Notes: generated by a model not told the origin, from the letters alone. A stretch of DNA of 64,000 nucleotides from Heliopora coerulea (GCA_030142905.1 JASJOG010000099.1:62001-126000); one strand, 5' to 3'. Positions 11,780 to 23,800 are shown, counted from the first letter of the stretch. Translations and numbers: made by a program.

Positions 11780-14700
11780 TTAAGAAGTTTCAAAATAGCC
11801 TTTTTAAATATTGCTAGTTTGCCTTGTTATATTGATGAACTGCGTGTTTGCATATCAAACCAAAATATTGATCTTTTATCGATTAATGGAACAGGACTCA
11901 AAGGCACTATTCCCAATAAGTCTGTTAAAATACCAAACTACGAGATAATATGCAACGATAGAAATCGTAACGGTGGAGGAGTCTGCACATATGTCCGTGG
12001 TTTTGGAAACTATCAGAACAAATCAGATTTAGTACCTATTGAAATTGGGTCAACGTGCATTGAGATCAACAAACTAAAGAGTAAGCCTTTTGCAGTTGTA
12101 TCGTGTTATCGACCACCAAATGTTGATGTTAAAAGTTTCCTTGGAAACGTACAATCTTTTGTCAATATAGTTGACTCTAGGAATGAGGAAATATTCATTT
12201 TAAGTTATCTAAATTGTAACATGCTTTCCTCAAACGATTGTACACCTAAAAGAGGCGTAAACTCCTTATGTGAACTTTACCAGCTGAAGAAATGAATTAA
12301 TGAACCTACCAGACTTACAAAAGAGTCTATAACTCTTATTGACATTATTCTTACAAATCAACCTTGTCGAAATAAACCTTTTACACTTAACCATTAGCGA
12401 CCAAAGTCTTATGTATGTCATAAGGAAAGTATCTGTTTTTAACAGAACAACGCAAACAAGTAGAGAAGTAAGAAATTTTAAAAATTTCTGTGTCAACGAT
12501 TTTAGTGATGACCTGAGGAGACTTCTTTGGACTAAAATCGATAAATTTGTTGCTCCAAATCAGATGTGGTGATGTTGGAAGAAGATGTTAGTAGATGTGA
12601 TCAATACACATGCTCCGTTGAAAAAGGAGCGAACTAGAAACAAGAGATCACCGTTGTTAACTACCGGCATAAATAAAATTGATTATAGAAAGTGATAAAT
12701 TAAAATCAAACGTCATCAAATCTAATGCCACAGAGGATTGGTTAAATTACAGAAAAGCTGAAAACTCTTTAAACAACAAAATAAAAAAAGCACAGAATTA
12801 TAGAGACTATATAAGACACATTAGCATAGAGAGCACATTCGATCGAATTCTCGAAACCCTTGTGAGATCTGGAAAACGATCATTGAAGTCATGTCTAGAA
12901 ACATCAAAAATAACAATGATATAACCTCTGTTAAGATGAATGCAGACACTACCACTAGTCCAGAGGTTATGTCGGAAACATTTAATAGGCACTGAACTGA
13001 AATCGTTTCTAACTTTGGAGAACAATTGCTGAATTCTACCAAAAACTGCACACATTTTGTAATAACAGTTAAAAGCTACATTTCAGCTAACACAAGTTTC
13101 CTCAGATGAAGTCCTTAAAATGCTGAAAAATCTCCCAATGAACAAGGAAACAGGACTTCATCAAATTTCGACTTGCCTTGTAAAAATAGCTGCACCCTAT
13201 CATTGCTGATAGATTATGCAGCATATTCAATTCGTCTATTCTTACGGGAATATTTCCTTCTGACTGGAAAATTCCAAAGATTCTTCCAATCAACAAAAGC
13301 AACGATAAGGATGATGTTCATGATTATAGACCAATTTCCATCATGTCAATTATTGCAAAAGTTCTTGAATGGTTAGTATTGGAACAAATTTATGAACAAT
13401 TTACTAAAAATGAATTATAACTTACGTGCCAATCTGGGTTTAGACTATTCCTCTCGAGTATTACATTGCTTTTAGATGTTACAACGGAATGGTTTACCAA
13501 TATGGATCAAGGCAAATTGAACTCAGTGGTGTTTTTAGACCAACAAAACACTTTTGATACTGTAAATCACCCAATTTGAATCAAAAAGCTATCTCATTGC
13601 GGCTTGCAACCTATAATCGGTGAGGTGGTTTAATTCATACCTGAGAGAAAGCAAAGATGTTTAGTAAATGGTCATCTTTCGTCGTCTAAAATGATAAAAT
13701 GCGGTGTCCCACAGGGTTCAATATTTGGTCCCTAACTTTGTCTTCTTTACACCAATGACTTGCCCAACTGTTTAAAGTACTCGAATGCTAGAATGTTTGC
13801 CGACGATACTAACATTACAACATCCAGTAAATCAGTAACGAAATTGATTCAATTCGCAAAATTCTGATCTGGGTGATGTAGGTGAACGGATTCTGTCAAA
13901 CAAATTTAGTCGTAACGTAACAAAAATAGGACAAATGTTTATAGCATCCGATGATTATTTGAATAAAATAAGTGACACAGCAGTAATTATCCTTGATGAC
14001 AAAAAACTAAAAAGAGTAAGAGTAAGCAAATCCCTTGGTGTTTATGTTGACGAGAAACTTTTGTGGACAGATCCCGTTGATGCTGTTTCAAAGAAAGTCT
14101 CATCTGCAATAGATGGGCTCAGACAAGACCGGCCGTTCATTAAAAAACAAACAGCAAAAACCATTTACAATTCACTTATAGAGCCGTTCTTTGATTATTG
14201 CGACATTGTGTTGGACAATATTGGTGTAATGTTGGCCACTAGGTTGCAAAAGTTAAAAAATCGAGATGGTAGAACAATTAGCCGACTAGGTTACGAAATC
14301 AGTTCAAGCGATATAAGAAGCCAACTAGGATAGACGACTTCCGATAAAAGACGATTAAATCATAAATGCATCTTGATGTACAAAATTCTGTATAACAGCG
14401 GTCCCCAACCTTTTTTACGCCAGGGACCGGTTTAATATTAGACAATATTTTCACGGACCGGCCTTTAAGGTGTGGCGGATAAATACAACAAAATAAAATG
14501 ATACGACGGCATAAAAACTGTGGTATATTGTAAATATAATAATAAACGTGAATCCACTGTGTATTCATATGCAACTTTACTAGCAGTGTCTTTGTAACAT
14601 CGCGCCAACAACATAACACGAATAACATCTCTCTCCCCTAATGCTCGCTGGTCCCTATGGCAACGTTAAAATTGCCTTCAAAATAACACACACACACACA

Positions 14701-15170
14701 CACACCACAATATAAGCGTCTTGACATGCGTCAAGAGTCATTTTTCAAAATAAAACATTGTCCAGACTCAGATAATAAATAAAACGGAAATAACGTAAGT
14801 TATTTATTCTTTCTGTGCGGCCCGGTACCAAATGATCCCCGGACCGGTACCAGGCCGCGGCTCGGGGGTTGGGGCCCGCTGCTGTATAACATGGCTCCAA
14901 CATACTTGAAGCAACACTTTCATTATTTCAATGATAATACTGACTATTTTCTTAGAGGTAAGAGAAATCTGATTCTTTCAAAACTAAAAACGGAATTTTT
15001 GAAGAAATGCTTCAGATTTTAAGATGAAAAGTATGGAATGGTCTGACACAAAACTTGAAATTTTCAACTATTTTGGCGTCTTTCAAGCGAGAACTAAAGT
15101 CCCTCAGTTTCTATACTTACTAACTAAATTTAATGCATAATACTTCTATGTATGTATAACTAATGGAACA
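11780..15170 (+). pseudogene. Decayed CR1-like LINE (endonuclease plus reverse transcriptase), split by a hAT MITE
   Basis: An apurinic-like endonuclease domain is read from 11819 to 12293, with blocks NIDLLSING, GGGVCTYVR and CYRPPN. The usual catalytic GDLN is SYLN here, so the domain is inactive. Reverse transcriptase follows in shifted frames from about 13090: RPISIMSIIAKVLE, a CGVPQGS block near 13700, FADDTNIT at about 13795-13815, then the frame at 13935-14333 with a DEKLLW..KK..SAIDGL thumb-like stretch and a PFFDYCD block. The C-terminal part resumes at 14890 after the MITE (LKQHF..NDNTDYFLRGK..LSKLKTEFLKK). Numerous stops and shifts; the 3' end near 15230-15275 passes into a CT-rich tract. 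CR1/L2-like assignment is by motif style, not by a search. Confidence 0.85.
14396..14881 (+). mobile_element. Non-autonomous hAT-type DNA transposon (MITE), copy 1
   Basis: Terminal inverted repeats CAGCGGTCCCCAACC and GGTTGGGGCCCGCTG bound a 486-bp element. A perfect 8-bp target duplication CTGTATAA lies at 14388-14395 and 14882-14889; 8-bp duplications and CA..TG-type ends are the hAT signature. Removing the element makes the surrounding LINE reading frame continuous, so it inserted into the already resident LINE. It contains GC-rich subterminal CCGGTACC palindromes and a (CA)n tract at 14690-14704, and has no transposase. A shorter copy in inverse orientation is at 35153-35487. Confidence 0.93.
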
Positions 15171-15269
15171 TTCTTATATATTTAAAAATTTCAAAAAATC
15201 AACTTTTATACCAATTTAATATTGGGTCTTGAAATGCAATACAGTGTATTGATGTGATTCCAAATTTAA

Positions 15270-15372
15270 ATAAATTTCTCTCTCTCACTCTCTCTCTCAC
15301 TCCCTCTCTCACTCCCTCTCTCTCTTACTCTCTCTTTCTCACTCGTTCTTACTCTCTCACTCTTTCTCTCTG
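15270..15372. repeat. CT-rich microsatellite
   Basis: (TCTC)n with CAC and CCT interruptions following the phrase TGATGTGATTCCAAATTTAAATAAATT. Essentially the same phrase precedes a CT tract at 22473-22537, so both mark the 3' end of the same LINE family. Confidence 0.85.
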
Positions 15373-15406
15373 GAGTGAGAATGTTGTGTTAAAAAACTGC
15401 AAAACC

Positions 15407-16339
15407 AAATTATGAGAATAATACAAGGATTTTTACCAGGAACATCAGGAACAGCATTCAGGGGACTGCTTGGAAGGTGGGATATTAAGGCAGAGATTGA
15501 CAAACGGAAGACGTATTTATTGGGTAGAATAAATAGATCATCGGATGGTAGGAAGCATAAAAGAATATTTAAAAGAAGATTTATACGATGGAAATAGAAC
15601 TTTGACAAAAAAATGGCAGGATTTATTCCTGAAGTAATGCCAGTTCTAAAACGCTGTAATAGTCTGTATTTTGTTGAAGAATATTATGATAAGAATGTGT
15701 TTTCCAGTAAATCAAGATGGAAGAGCATAGTGAAGTTAGCGATATAGGATGTTCATGAAAATTAATGGAGAGAAAAGGTTATAAGTGATCTCCTGCTGAA
15801 TATTTACGGAATGGTTCGTGTGAAGTTGGAAACTATCTTTTGGTGGCACCTGGCAAGGGACCATCCGGATTATCTGGGGGAAATAACTGATGTTTTACAC
15901 ATTTTATGCGGCTAGTATACCCTGAGGAGTAGACGAATGGAGAATTTTGAAAATATCATTGCAAAATGTGAAAGACGTCACGTGGCTTGCAGCAAACCGT
16001 TGAAACATGCCTTCTTGTATTGTAGAGAGTCGGAGATTGAAAGAAATATTTTGTGGGATTGAGCGATGGATACCTCACCACTTAGTATCTCAGTGGAATT
16101 GCATTTATTGGATGATGACGAGTTTATCGAAGCAATTTTTGGTGATATGAGAGGTTTAAGAAATTTAAGTAATTTATGTGATGATGAGAAAGACAAATTC
16201 TTTTTAGGACGGCGAAATACATTTCATCTATTAGGGTACATTTTTTTAATTAATAGTTTTTGTTATTGTAAATAATTTAATTTTTTCTATTTAAACTTTG
16301 TAATTAATTTATTTACTCCTCTAAGGGGGAAATAAAGTA
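15407..16339 (+). pseudogene. 5'-truncated LINE copy B (ORF2 C-terminal part)
   Basis: Closely matches the end of the longer LINE at about 21217-22147: the frame at 15412-15597 shares IIQGFLPGTSGTA, RGLLG and KRIFKRRF with it. The matching region then runs through further stops to a copy of the GDMRGL..LSNLCD segment (16066-16275) and an AATAAA-bearing tail. In-frame stops include TAG just after the RRFIRW motif and several in the 15745-15915 stretch. The CysX2Cys-like knuckle of the intact copy (CERC) is CERR here. It lacks ORF1, endonuclease and the RT core. Confidence 0.85.
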
Positions 16340-16344
16340 TTATA

Positions 16345-16386
16345 CTCTCTCACTCTTTCAACCTCTCTCTATCTTTCTCTCTCTCC

Positions 16387-16437
<51 letters not shown>

Positions 16438-16500
16438 TCACTGACTCTCATTCTGAGTCTCTCTCATTCACTCACTCTCACTCACTTACTCTTTCACTCC
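16345..16500. repeat. CT-rich microsatellite within a LINE tail
   Basis: (TC)n of about 50 uninterrupted bases with TCAC-rich flanks. It separates two versions of the same LINE tail phrase (GGGG(A/C)AATAAAG..ATTATACT at 16326 and 16510), so expansion or recombination occurred inside the tail. Confidence 0.85.
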
Positions 16501-16554
16501 TCTATTAAGGGGGCAATAAAGAATTATACTTACTCTCTGTTACTATTATTATTT

Positions 16555-16795
16555 GCTACATTACTTCAATTTTTGTAATTATTCAGAAAGGTACAATCTT
16601 AGAGATTGACAGAATAATACTGGCTTAGCAAGGCCAAAAACAAAATATTTGAAAAATAGCTTTGAATATATTGCTGGAAAGTTATGGAATAGCCTATCTG
16701 AAGATGCCAGACTAGCAACAGACTTAAATTCCTTCATAGATCAAGTTTCATCCTTCAGTTTCACACAGCAGTAATTACATAAATATAATAATACT
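16555..16795 (+). pseudogene. CR1-like LINE 3' fragment, copy 1
   Basis: About 240 bp highly similar to 22170-22410. The frame, with shifts, resembles the C-terminal end of CR1-like ORF2 (a KYLKN..LWNSLPE..ARLATDLNSFIDQ-like layout with AGKLWN visible). It lies between LINE copy B and the start of LINE copy A. The same order (LINE tail, then this fragment) recurs after copy A. Confidence 0.65.
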
Positions 16796-16859
16796 ATTTA
16801 TACTGTTTGGTTGTCGCAGAGAAGGAATTATTCAAACAAATCCAAGAACTCAGACTGTC

Positions 16860-18568
16860 ATGGCGGACAGTCAGGATAATTGTGACTCCGTTGAAACGAG
16901 AAGTAATGGACATATTTTGACAGAATCAGTGATAAATGTAATGGAGCAAGAATCCGAAACCACAAATGAGATATTAACTATGAAAAATGGTGCTATAAAT
17001 GTGAGAAGTATGCCGAATGAGGCTTTGGAGGCGATTGAAGATATCCAGACTGATATTGCAGCGACATCTACAGAGGAAGTTAAAGCAAAGCTATCGAAAG
17101 ATAGTTCGTCTAAGCTAATTACCTTGAGGGAGAGGATTGTAGTGTATTGCAGAAATACCTTTGTAGAATTTCCGAAAGAAAAACCACTAAGAAGAATTAC
17201 TCGTTCTGGAGGGCGAATAGCGAACGAAAAGCTGGCTGGCGACATAGTAGCCTTGGTGAAATATTGTTGTTCAAGGAAAGTGACAACTGAATTGAAGGAC
17301 AACTTTCCGAAATCGACCCCTCAAAATGATTTTGTGTTTTTCTCTAATCAAGGTACAATTGACGAAACTGGTACAAGAGAGGTCTCGAAGTTGTTGAAGT
17401 TATTGGAAAAGATGGACTTAAAAATATGTGAAATGAAGGAAAAGTTTGAAGAAGGGATGGCCGACGTAAAAGACGAAATTGATGGACTTAAAGCTAACTT
17501 ACAGGGAAAGGAGTTAAGAATTGCAGGTTTAGAATCGGAACTTTCAGCAACAAAAAGTCGATGCCAAATGGAATATAGACTGTTAAAGGGGCAGTGTGAG
17601 GATAATAACACCGAAATTAACTTTTTGAAGGGAAATAATTCAAGGTTACTTGAGCAGATAACTTGTTTACGAAAATAAGTTGAACTTTATAAGAACAAAG
17701 AGTTAAATTCTAAAGAAAGAGCGAAACAAAAGGAAAAAGAATTGAAACCCCAAGGGAGAACGCCGCAGAAGAAAACTAATGGAGGGAACGAATTTGCATT
17801 AGGAGATATGCAAATATGTGAAAAAAGTGTCGAAGATCAAACTACATCTTATCGTAATATGATTGAGAAATCGGTCGGAGAAGGTGTGATGGAAGAGGTG
17901 GGTTTCCGTAATAAAGAAGATAGCGGTATAGAAAAGAATAGAACTGAGATATCGGATCAGATAACTGGCGATGATGCAGTTCACACAAACGGGGAAGAAA
18001 AACAATTGGAGTCTCAAAGGAGAACGCAGCAAAAGGGAACTAATGGAGGAGACGAATCTGCATTACGGGATATGCAAATATGTGAAAAAGTATTAATAAT
18101 AAGAGTACAGTTTATGGTAATATGATTGGGACGGTTACAGGAAAAAGTGGGACTGAAGCGTCGAGTTTCCATAAAGAAGAAGACAGTGTAAAGAAAAAGG
18201 ACAGAACTGAGGTATTGGAGCAGATAATTGACAATACTGTTGAGAGCATAAATGGAGAATTTGTTGGAGTAAATAGGAAGAGTGTTAAAAGGATTTATCT
18301 TGGTGGTGTTAAAGAAGATGTAAATGTGGAGAAAGTTAAGAAATATATTGTCGACAAAAATGTAAACCCAACATTCGTGCGACTCCTTAAAAGTCAGAGA
18401 AGGGGAACAATAGCAGTGAGAGTTAATGTTAATATTGAAGATTTTGAACAAGTATGCAGGAATGAATTCTGGCCAAATAATGTTTATGCCAGAGAATGGT
18501 CATCAGAAGTAGCGTGGAAAGAAAGGAAGGGTGGAAAGAAACCTGAGCAAAGAAATAAGGCCAGATGA
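16860..18568 (+). pseudogene. LINE copy A, ORF1 (coiled coil plus RRM-like C-terminal domain)
   Basis: Nucleic-acid-binding ORF1 of a non-LTR retrotransposon. The first 272 codons (16860-17678) end in a long charged coiled coil (about residues 175-270). One TAA at 17676 interrupts a frame that otherwise runs to 18125; a frameshift near 18090-18120 leads into 18122-18568. The last part carries RIYLGG, a VKEDVNVEKVKKY helix and EFWPNNVYAREW, the layout of the RRM-like domain at the C-terminus of many CR1/Jockey-type ORF1 proteins. An internal tandem duplication of about 260 bp is present (see separate entry). The stop overlaps the ORF2 start as ATGA at 18565-18568. Confidence 0.8.
17757..18280 (+). 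repeat. Tandem duplication of about 260 bp inside LINE ORF1
   Basis: Two adjacent units (about 17757-18019 and 18020-18280) each begin GGAGAACGC(C/A)GCA and contain GATATGCAAATATGTGAAAAA, then GGTTTCC/GAGTTTCC..TAAAGAAGA and AGAACTGAG. The copies encode similar acidic/basic peptide segments between the coiled coil and the RRM-like domain. The second unit carries the frameshift. Confidence 0.8.
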
Positions 18569-21500
18569 TGTTAAATATAACAACTTGGAATTTTGGGGGT
18601 ATTTATGGAAATTTTAGTTATGCCAAAGCCTTATTGAAAATTTGTGATGCTCTGGCTGTAACAGAACTTTGGTTGTATCACAATGAGCTGTCCTTTCTGG
18701 AGACTCTGGATGGCAATTTTAAATGCCACTGTTCAACAAGTTCACAAAATGATTTGAATTATAGATGGAAAAGAGGTCAAGGAGGGAGTGGCAATATTAT
18801 GGAGGGATAGAAATTATTTTGGACAAAAAATATTTACACAGTCTGATCAAATTATTGCAGTTAAAATTAAGAGCAAGCAGAATCAGTCTTTAAGCCTGTT
18901 GATTTGCAGCATCTATTTCCCTTCGACAAATCACAGTTCTGGGGAATTTAAGAAAGTATTGGAAGAGTTGGAACTATTTTGTCAGAAAAGACAACGTATG
19001 GGAGAAACATTGACTATTCTTGGGGATTTTCATGTACATATGCATGACAAAAGATCGGGGCAAAAAGAGAACGTTCGTGGAAGGATGACTAAAGATGAGT
19101 TTGATGAACTTCAAATGTCATCAGTTAATATAGAATATGAGTGTGAAGGACCAAGGTATACTTATGTGTTTTCATCAGGGTGTAGTGTTCTGGATTATAT
19201 TTTCCTTAACAGCGCATTGTTACAAGATGTTAAAAATTTTAAGGTGATAGATGAGCATCGGGAAAATACAGCGTACCATTTACCAGTTAAGGCAGAAATT
19301 ATTCTCAACGCAAATTCTGATGGTCGGAGTAGCAAACAAAGAAATCAAGTAGTTTGTAGCATTGCTTGGAAAAAATGCACTGTCAATCAATTGGCGGAGT
19401 ATTCGTGTGCCTTAACGGAAATACTGGAATCTATGCAAGAGTTTAAAATTAGAAAGAAATCGGATATTGACATGATGGTAGATAAATTAACTATATCAAG
19501 GAAAGAAGCGTCCGCAAATCTTCCTAAGATAAATTATCGACAATATATTAAACCATTTTGGAGTAAAGAGCTTAATAAGTTAAAGAAATTATCGAAAGTT
19601 GCTTGGGTACAGTGGACTTTGGATGGAAGGTCTAGAGAAAATGAAAACGAATACTACCGAAAGTACAAGGAGGCCAAGAAAGTATTTCGTAGAGAACTGC
19701 GAAGAACAAGAGAAAGGTATGAAAAAAGAGAATTTGAAGAAATAGCTGGTATGGAAGAGGTAGATCAGTTCAAGTTTTGGAGATATATTAACAGGAGAAT
19801 GGGGAGAAGACATACAAGAGCAACATATTTACAGATTGGTGAACAGTTTATAGAGGATGAGCAAAAGTAGGCTGAGTGTTGGGCAAATTATTATGAAGAA
19901 CTATTCTCACCGATGTAAAATACAGACTTTGATGAGAAGTTTTATCAGGATATTGGACATGCAGTTAAAGAGTTGAAATGCAATTCGTTATTGGACATCG
20001 ATGATATTTTGGATACACCAATTACCATGGAAGAAGTATTTAAAGTTGTACAATCGCTTCCTAATGGTAAAGCGTCTCGCTTCGATGGAATTACTTACGA
20101 GCATATAAAAAACGGGAGTAGCCACTTACTTGAGAGTCTGGTGTATTTATATAGAATTATTATGGAGAAGGAATATATTCCTCGAGCATTTAAACTTGCA
20201 GTTAAAGTGCCCATTCCAAAGGGTAGGTAGGTGAAGATGACCTTTGATGACTCCCATGGAATCAATCTTCTTCCAGTACTGGACAAAGTACTTGAGCGAT
20301 TAGTATTGGGTCGAATAAAGTGCAAGTATCATAAAAGTCTCCATAAATTACAAGGTGCATATCGGTCTGAGCAGGATGCGCTAACTACGGCATTTATCAT
20401 TGATGAAGTTATTAACCAGTGTGGTGAAGATGGTGACAAAGCGTACGTCTGTTACGTGGATGTTAAAAAGGCTTTCGGTACTGTGTGGATTGTTGCCATG
20501 CTCTACAAACTTTATCATGTTGGGGTGACTGGTAAGGGATGGAGAATTATAAGCTTTTGGTATGAAGATATGAGAGAGTATGTTTTAATTGCAGGATGGA
20601 AATCAAGAGAGTATAAAATTTCTCAAGGAACTAGACAGGGGGGTGTTTTATCACCGTGGTTATACCTTGTGTATGTTAACGATCTTATTGAATTCTTAGA
20701 GTCAACCAAAAGTGGAGTTACAATCAGTAACATATATTTTGGATCGCCTATGTTTGCGGATGACCTTACAATGATTTCGAGAATCAAAAATGGACTGGTT
20801 AGGATGTTGGAAGTATTAAACACATATGGAAAAAAATGGAGAATGGTATTTGGTTTGAAGAAAACGGTGGTAATGGTACATGGAGAAAAGAAAGATGATC
20901 ATAAAATAAATGCTGGAAGAAGAAGTTGGAATTTGGGGTTGTTCCAGCTGGAAGAAAAAGAGAGATGGGAAAACCTTGGAAAGGTTTGGTGTTGGAGGGA
21001 ACGTGTATGCATGTTATTAAACGAGCAGCAACCAAAGCGTGGGATTCTTGCTATGGTATAAGAGCAGGGAGTCGTCATTTAGGAATTAATCCTCGCATAT
21101 CACTGAAACTTTGGAGAACAATTGGTATGGAAAAGTTATTATATGGTTGTGAGTTATGGAGATTAAATGGAATGTTAACAAAACAATTGGAAAAAGTACA
21201 AAACCAAATTATCAGAACAATTCAAGGATTCTTACCAGGAACATCAGGAACAGCATGCAGGGGACTGCTTGGAATATGGAATATTAAGGCAGAGATTGAC
21301 AAACGAAAGTTGTTTTTATTGGGTAGAATAATTAGGTTATCGGATGGTAGGGCGCATAAAAGAATATTCAAAAGAAGATTTACACGATGGAAATGGAACT
21401 TTGACAAAAAAATGGCAGGATTTATTCCTGATATAATGACAGTTTTAAGACGCTATAATATTCGGCATTTTGTTGAGGAATATTATGATAAGGAAGTATT

Positions 21501-22053
21501 TCCCAGTAAATCAAGGTGGAAGAACATAGTGAAGTTAGCGATAAAGGAGGTTCATGAAAATGAATGGAGAGAAAAGATTATGAGTAACCCCCAGCTGAAA
21601 ATTTACGCAATGGTTCATGAGAAGTTGGAAACAATTTTTTGGTGGTACTTGGCGAGGAAGTATCCGGATTATCTGGGAGAAATAACTGATGTTTTACGCA
21701 TTTTATACGGTTCGTATACCACGGGGGGTAAACGAATTAAGGATTTTGAAAATATCAATGTAGAATGTGAAAGATGTCACATGGCTTGCAGCAAACCGTT
21801 GAAACATGCCTTGTTGTATTGTGGAGAGTCGGAGATTGAAAGAAATATTTTGTGGCATGGGGTAATGGATACCTTACCACTTAATATCGCAGTGGAACTG
21901 CATCTATTGGACTATGACGAGTTCATCGAAACAATTTTTGGGGATATGAGAGGTTTAAAAAATTTGAGTAATTTATGTGATAATGAGAAAGACAAATTCT
22001 TTTTGAGGACGGCGAAGTACATTTCATATATTAGAGTACATTTTTCTAATTAA
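18565..22053 (+). pseudogene. LINE copy A, ORF2 (endonuclease, reverse transcriptase, C-terminal zinc knuckle)
   Basis: Endonuclease: ITTWNFGGI at the start, ALAVTELWL, then after a +1 shift near 18790 SLLICSIYFPS, LGDFHVHM (asparagine of GDFN replaced by histidine) and VLDYIFLN; the expected SDH is AYH. RT: the fingers block NGKASRFDGITYEHIK near 20065, QGAYRSEQ, YVDVKKAFGTVW near 20455, GTRQGGVLSPWLY near 20630, and the catalytic FADDLTMIS at 20752-20778. The frame from 18788 to 21061 is single but carries TAG 19868, TAA 19916 and TAG 20228. A second shift near 20930-21050 leads into 20926-22053, which has a CERCHMACS...LKHALLYC cysteine/histidine knuckle. RT catalytic residues are kept, but this copy cannot make a full protein. 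Clade not decided. Confidence 0.85.
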
Positions 22054-22160
22054 TGCTTTTGCTATTGTAAATAATTTAAATTCTTCTCTGTGAACTTTGT
22101 AATTAATTTATTTAATCCTCTATTTTGGGGGCAATAAAGAATTATACTTATTCTCTGTTA
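22054..22160 (+). other. LINE copy A 3' UTR and tail
   Basis: Follows the ORF2 stop. Contains TATTGTAAATAATTTAA and a GGGGGCAATAAAGAATTATACTT tail with a canonical AATAAA polyadenylation-type signal. The same tail is present after copy B at 16499-16530. Confidence 0.65.
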
Positions 22161-22169
22161 CTATTATTA

Positions 22170-22498
22170 TTTACTAGATTACTTCAATTTTTGTAATTAT
22201 TCAGAAAGGTACAATCTTAGAGATCGAGAGAATAATACTGGCTTAGCAATGCCAAAAACAAAATATTTGAAAAATAGGTTTTGTATGTATTGCTGGAAAA
22301 TTATGGAATAGCCTACCTGAAGAAGCCAGACTAGCAACAGACTTAAATTCCATCATAGATCAAGTTTCATCCTTCAGTTTCACACAGCAGTAATTACATA
22401 AAAATAATTATACTATTTATTTAATTATCTACTTTATATAGATATCGGCTCACATGAAAAGCAGTTGTAAAATTGATGTGATTCCGAGTTTAAATAAA
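22170..22498 (+). pseudogene. CR1-like LINE 3' fragment, copy 2
   Basis: Near-duplicate of 16555-16795, here continuing to the family 3' end GATGTGATTCCGAGTTTAAATAAATT followed by a CT tract (22499-22537). That end is also seen at 15246-15275 after the CR1-like LINE, supporting the family assignment. Confidence 0.65.
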
Positions 22499-22538
<40 letters not shown>

Positions 22539-22541
<3 letters not shown>

Positions 22542-22551
22542 TATATATATA

Positions 22552-22592
<41 letters not shown>
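22539..22592. repeat. (TA)n microsatellite
   Basis: Uninterrupted TA run adjoining the left inverted repeat of a PLE. Other TA tracts of this kind lie at 23406-23474, 23762-23798, 24021-24140, 24579-24650, 24806-24831, 25590-25626, 29549-29588, 29804-29827 and 48517-48530. Confidence 0.9.
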
Positions 22593-22593
<1 letters not shown>

Positions 22594-22594
<1 letters not shown>

Positions 22595-23408
22595 AAAACT
22601 TCTGGTTAGCAAAAGGATAGTTATAAATTTAAAAAACACGAGAATACTTTTCAAAGACATGTTTCGGCAAGACTTATGCCATCTTCAGTTTACAAGATGA
22701 TGTTTGCAAGGCTTTAAATAAGAATTATAGTATGAATAAATTAACTAATTACAATGACGATATGTTAGATGATTAATTACAATGACAGTGTGTTGTGTGA
22801 GGATTAACGGAGGCGGTATCAGACGATAATTACTAGCAGAGGAAGGTGTTGATATGTTGCATTTGTGTGTTTAATTCTGGTTTTTTATTTTGGATGTGCA
22901 TAGCTTCTTTCCATTTGAGTGTGAAAGTGGTTTTGGCCGAATCTAAAATTTTAAAGCAGTTAGGTGTGTAATGGTTTTTGCAGTTTATAGAGTTATTGAG
23001 GTGTTTAAAGATGTGAGAATTTCGATCAGTTAAAGTGTGCTCTTTGATCCGCGTTAAGAAATGGCGAGAGGTTTCACTATTGTAACGGGAATTACATCCC
23101 GCACAAGTAAATTCATAAACTACGAGTGATTTAAGAGCTGTGGGAATCGGTCCTTGAAACTGAAAAAAGTTTTGATTTTGAAAGTAGAGAACACTAGTTT
23201 GATGTTAAGGTCTTTACAGAAACGTTTACACAATTGTCATATTTTGATTTGGGTAGGTCTAGAAGGTATCGTCATTGTAATTAGTTAATTTATTCATACT
23301 ATAATTCTTATTTAAAGCCTTGCAAACATCATCTTGTAAACTGAAGATGGCATAAGTCTTGCCGAAACATGTCTTTGAAAACAATTTTCGTGTTTTTTAA
23401 ATTTATAA

Positions 23409-23410
<2 letters not shown>
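22594..23410 (-). mobile_element. Penelope-like element fragment 1 with long inverted terminal repeats
   Basis: Inverted repeats of about 140-150 bp (about 22605-22750 and 23275-23405) share AAAGACATGTTTCGGCAAG, GCCATCTTCAGTTTACAAG and the TATAGTATGAATAAATTAA block in opposite orientations. Between them the minus strand encodes a PLE-type C-terminal GIY-YIG region: a VVYEFTCAGCNS segment near 23100-23130, then SRHFLT, IKEHTLTDRNSHIFKHL, and KWKEAMHIQ near 22900. The tyrosine-isoleucine-glycine motif is degraded (RYNSET). Each repeat contains CTGAAGATGGCAT..TGCCGAAACATG, a hammerhead-like core. The element lies between (TA)n tracts. Confidence 0.8.
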
Positions 23411-23442
<32 letters not shown>

Positions 23443-23474
23443 GTATATATATATGCATACATATATATATATTT

Positions 23475-23800
23475 CTAAAATTTATTAATAATTCATTAGG
23501 AAAATACAACTGAAAATCATAACCGTGTCAGGTTTTTATGTGTGATAAAGACACATTTGCCTTTACATGTGAAAAAGAAGTTCACTTCTTTCGGCTTACA
23601 AAAGATAAATTTCAAAACTTTCTTTCCGAATTAGCGTATTAGAAGATTCGTTTTGGAAGACATTTAAAAAGCTCACAGTACGTGCTTTGCCGGATCTAGA
23701 ACACTCGGCCATTGCTCAGTGATTTAAATCTCGATAAAGCAGTCCTGCTCGGTTTTTAATTACATATATATATATATATGTATATATGTATATATATCGC
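23475..23800. other. No gene; spacer between TA tracts
   Basis: A diverged block similar to 29828-30120: both contain GATAAAGACACAT/GATAGAGACACATGTGC, a GGAAGACATTTAAAA/AGACATTTACAAAAC phrase and a GCTCGGTTTTTAATTA/GCTCGTTTTGTAAAT end. It is therefore the flank of the same larger repeat that carries the hammerhead unit. Confidence 0.5.
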
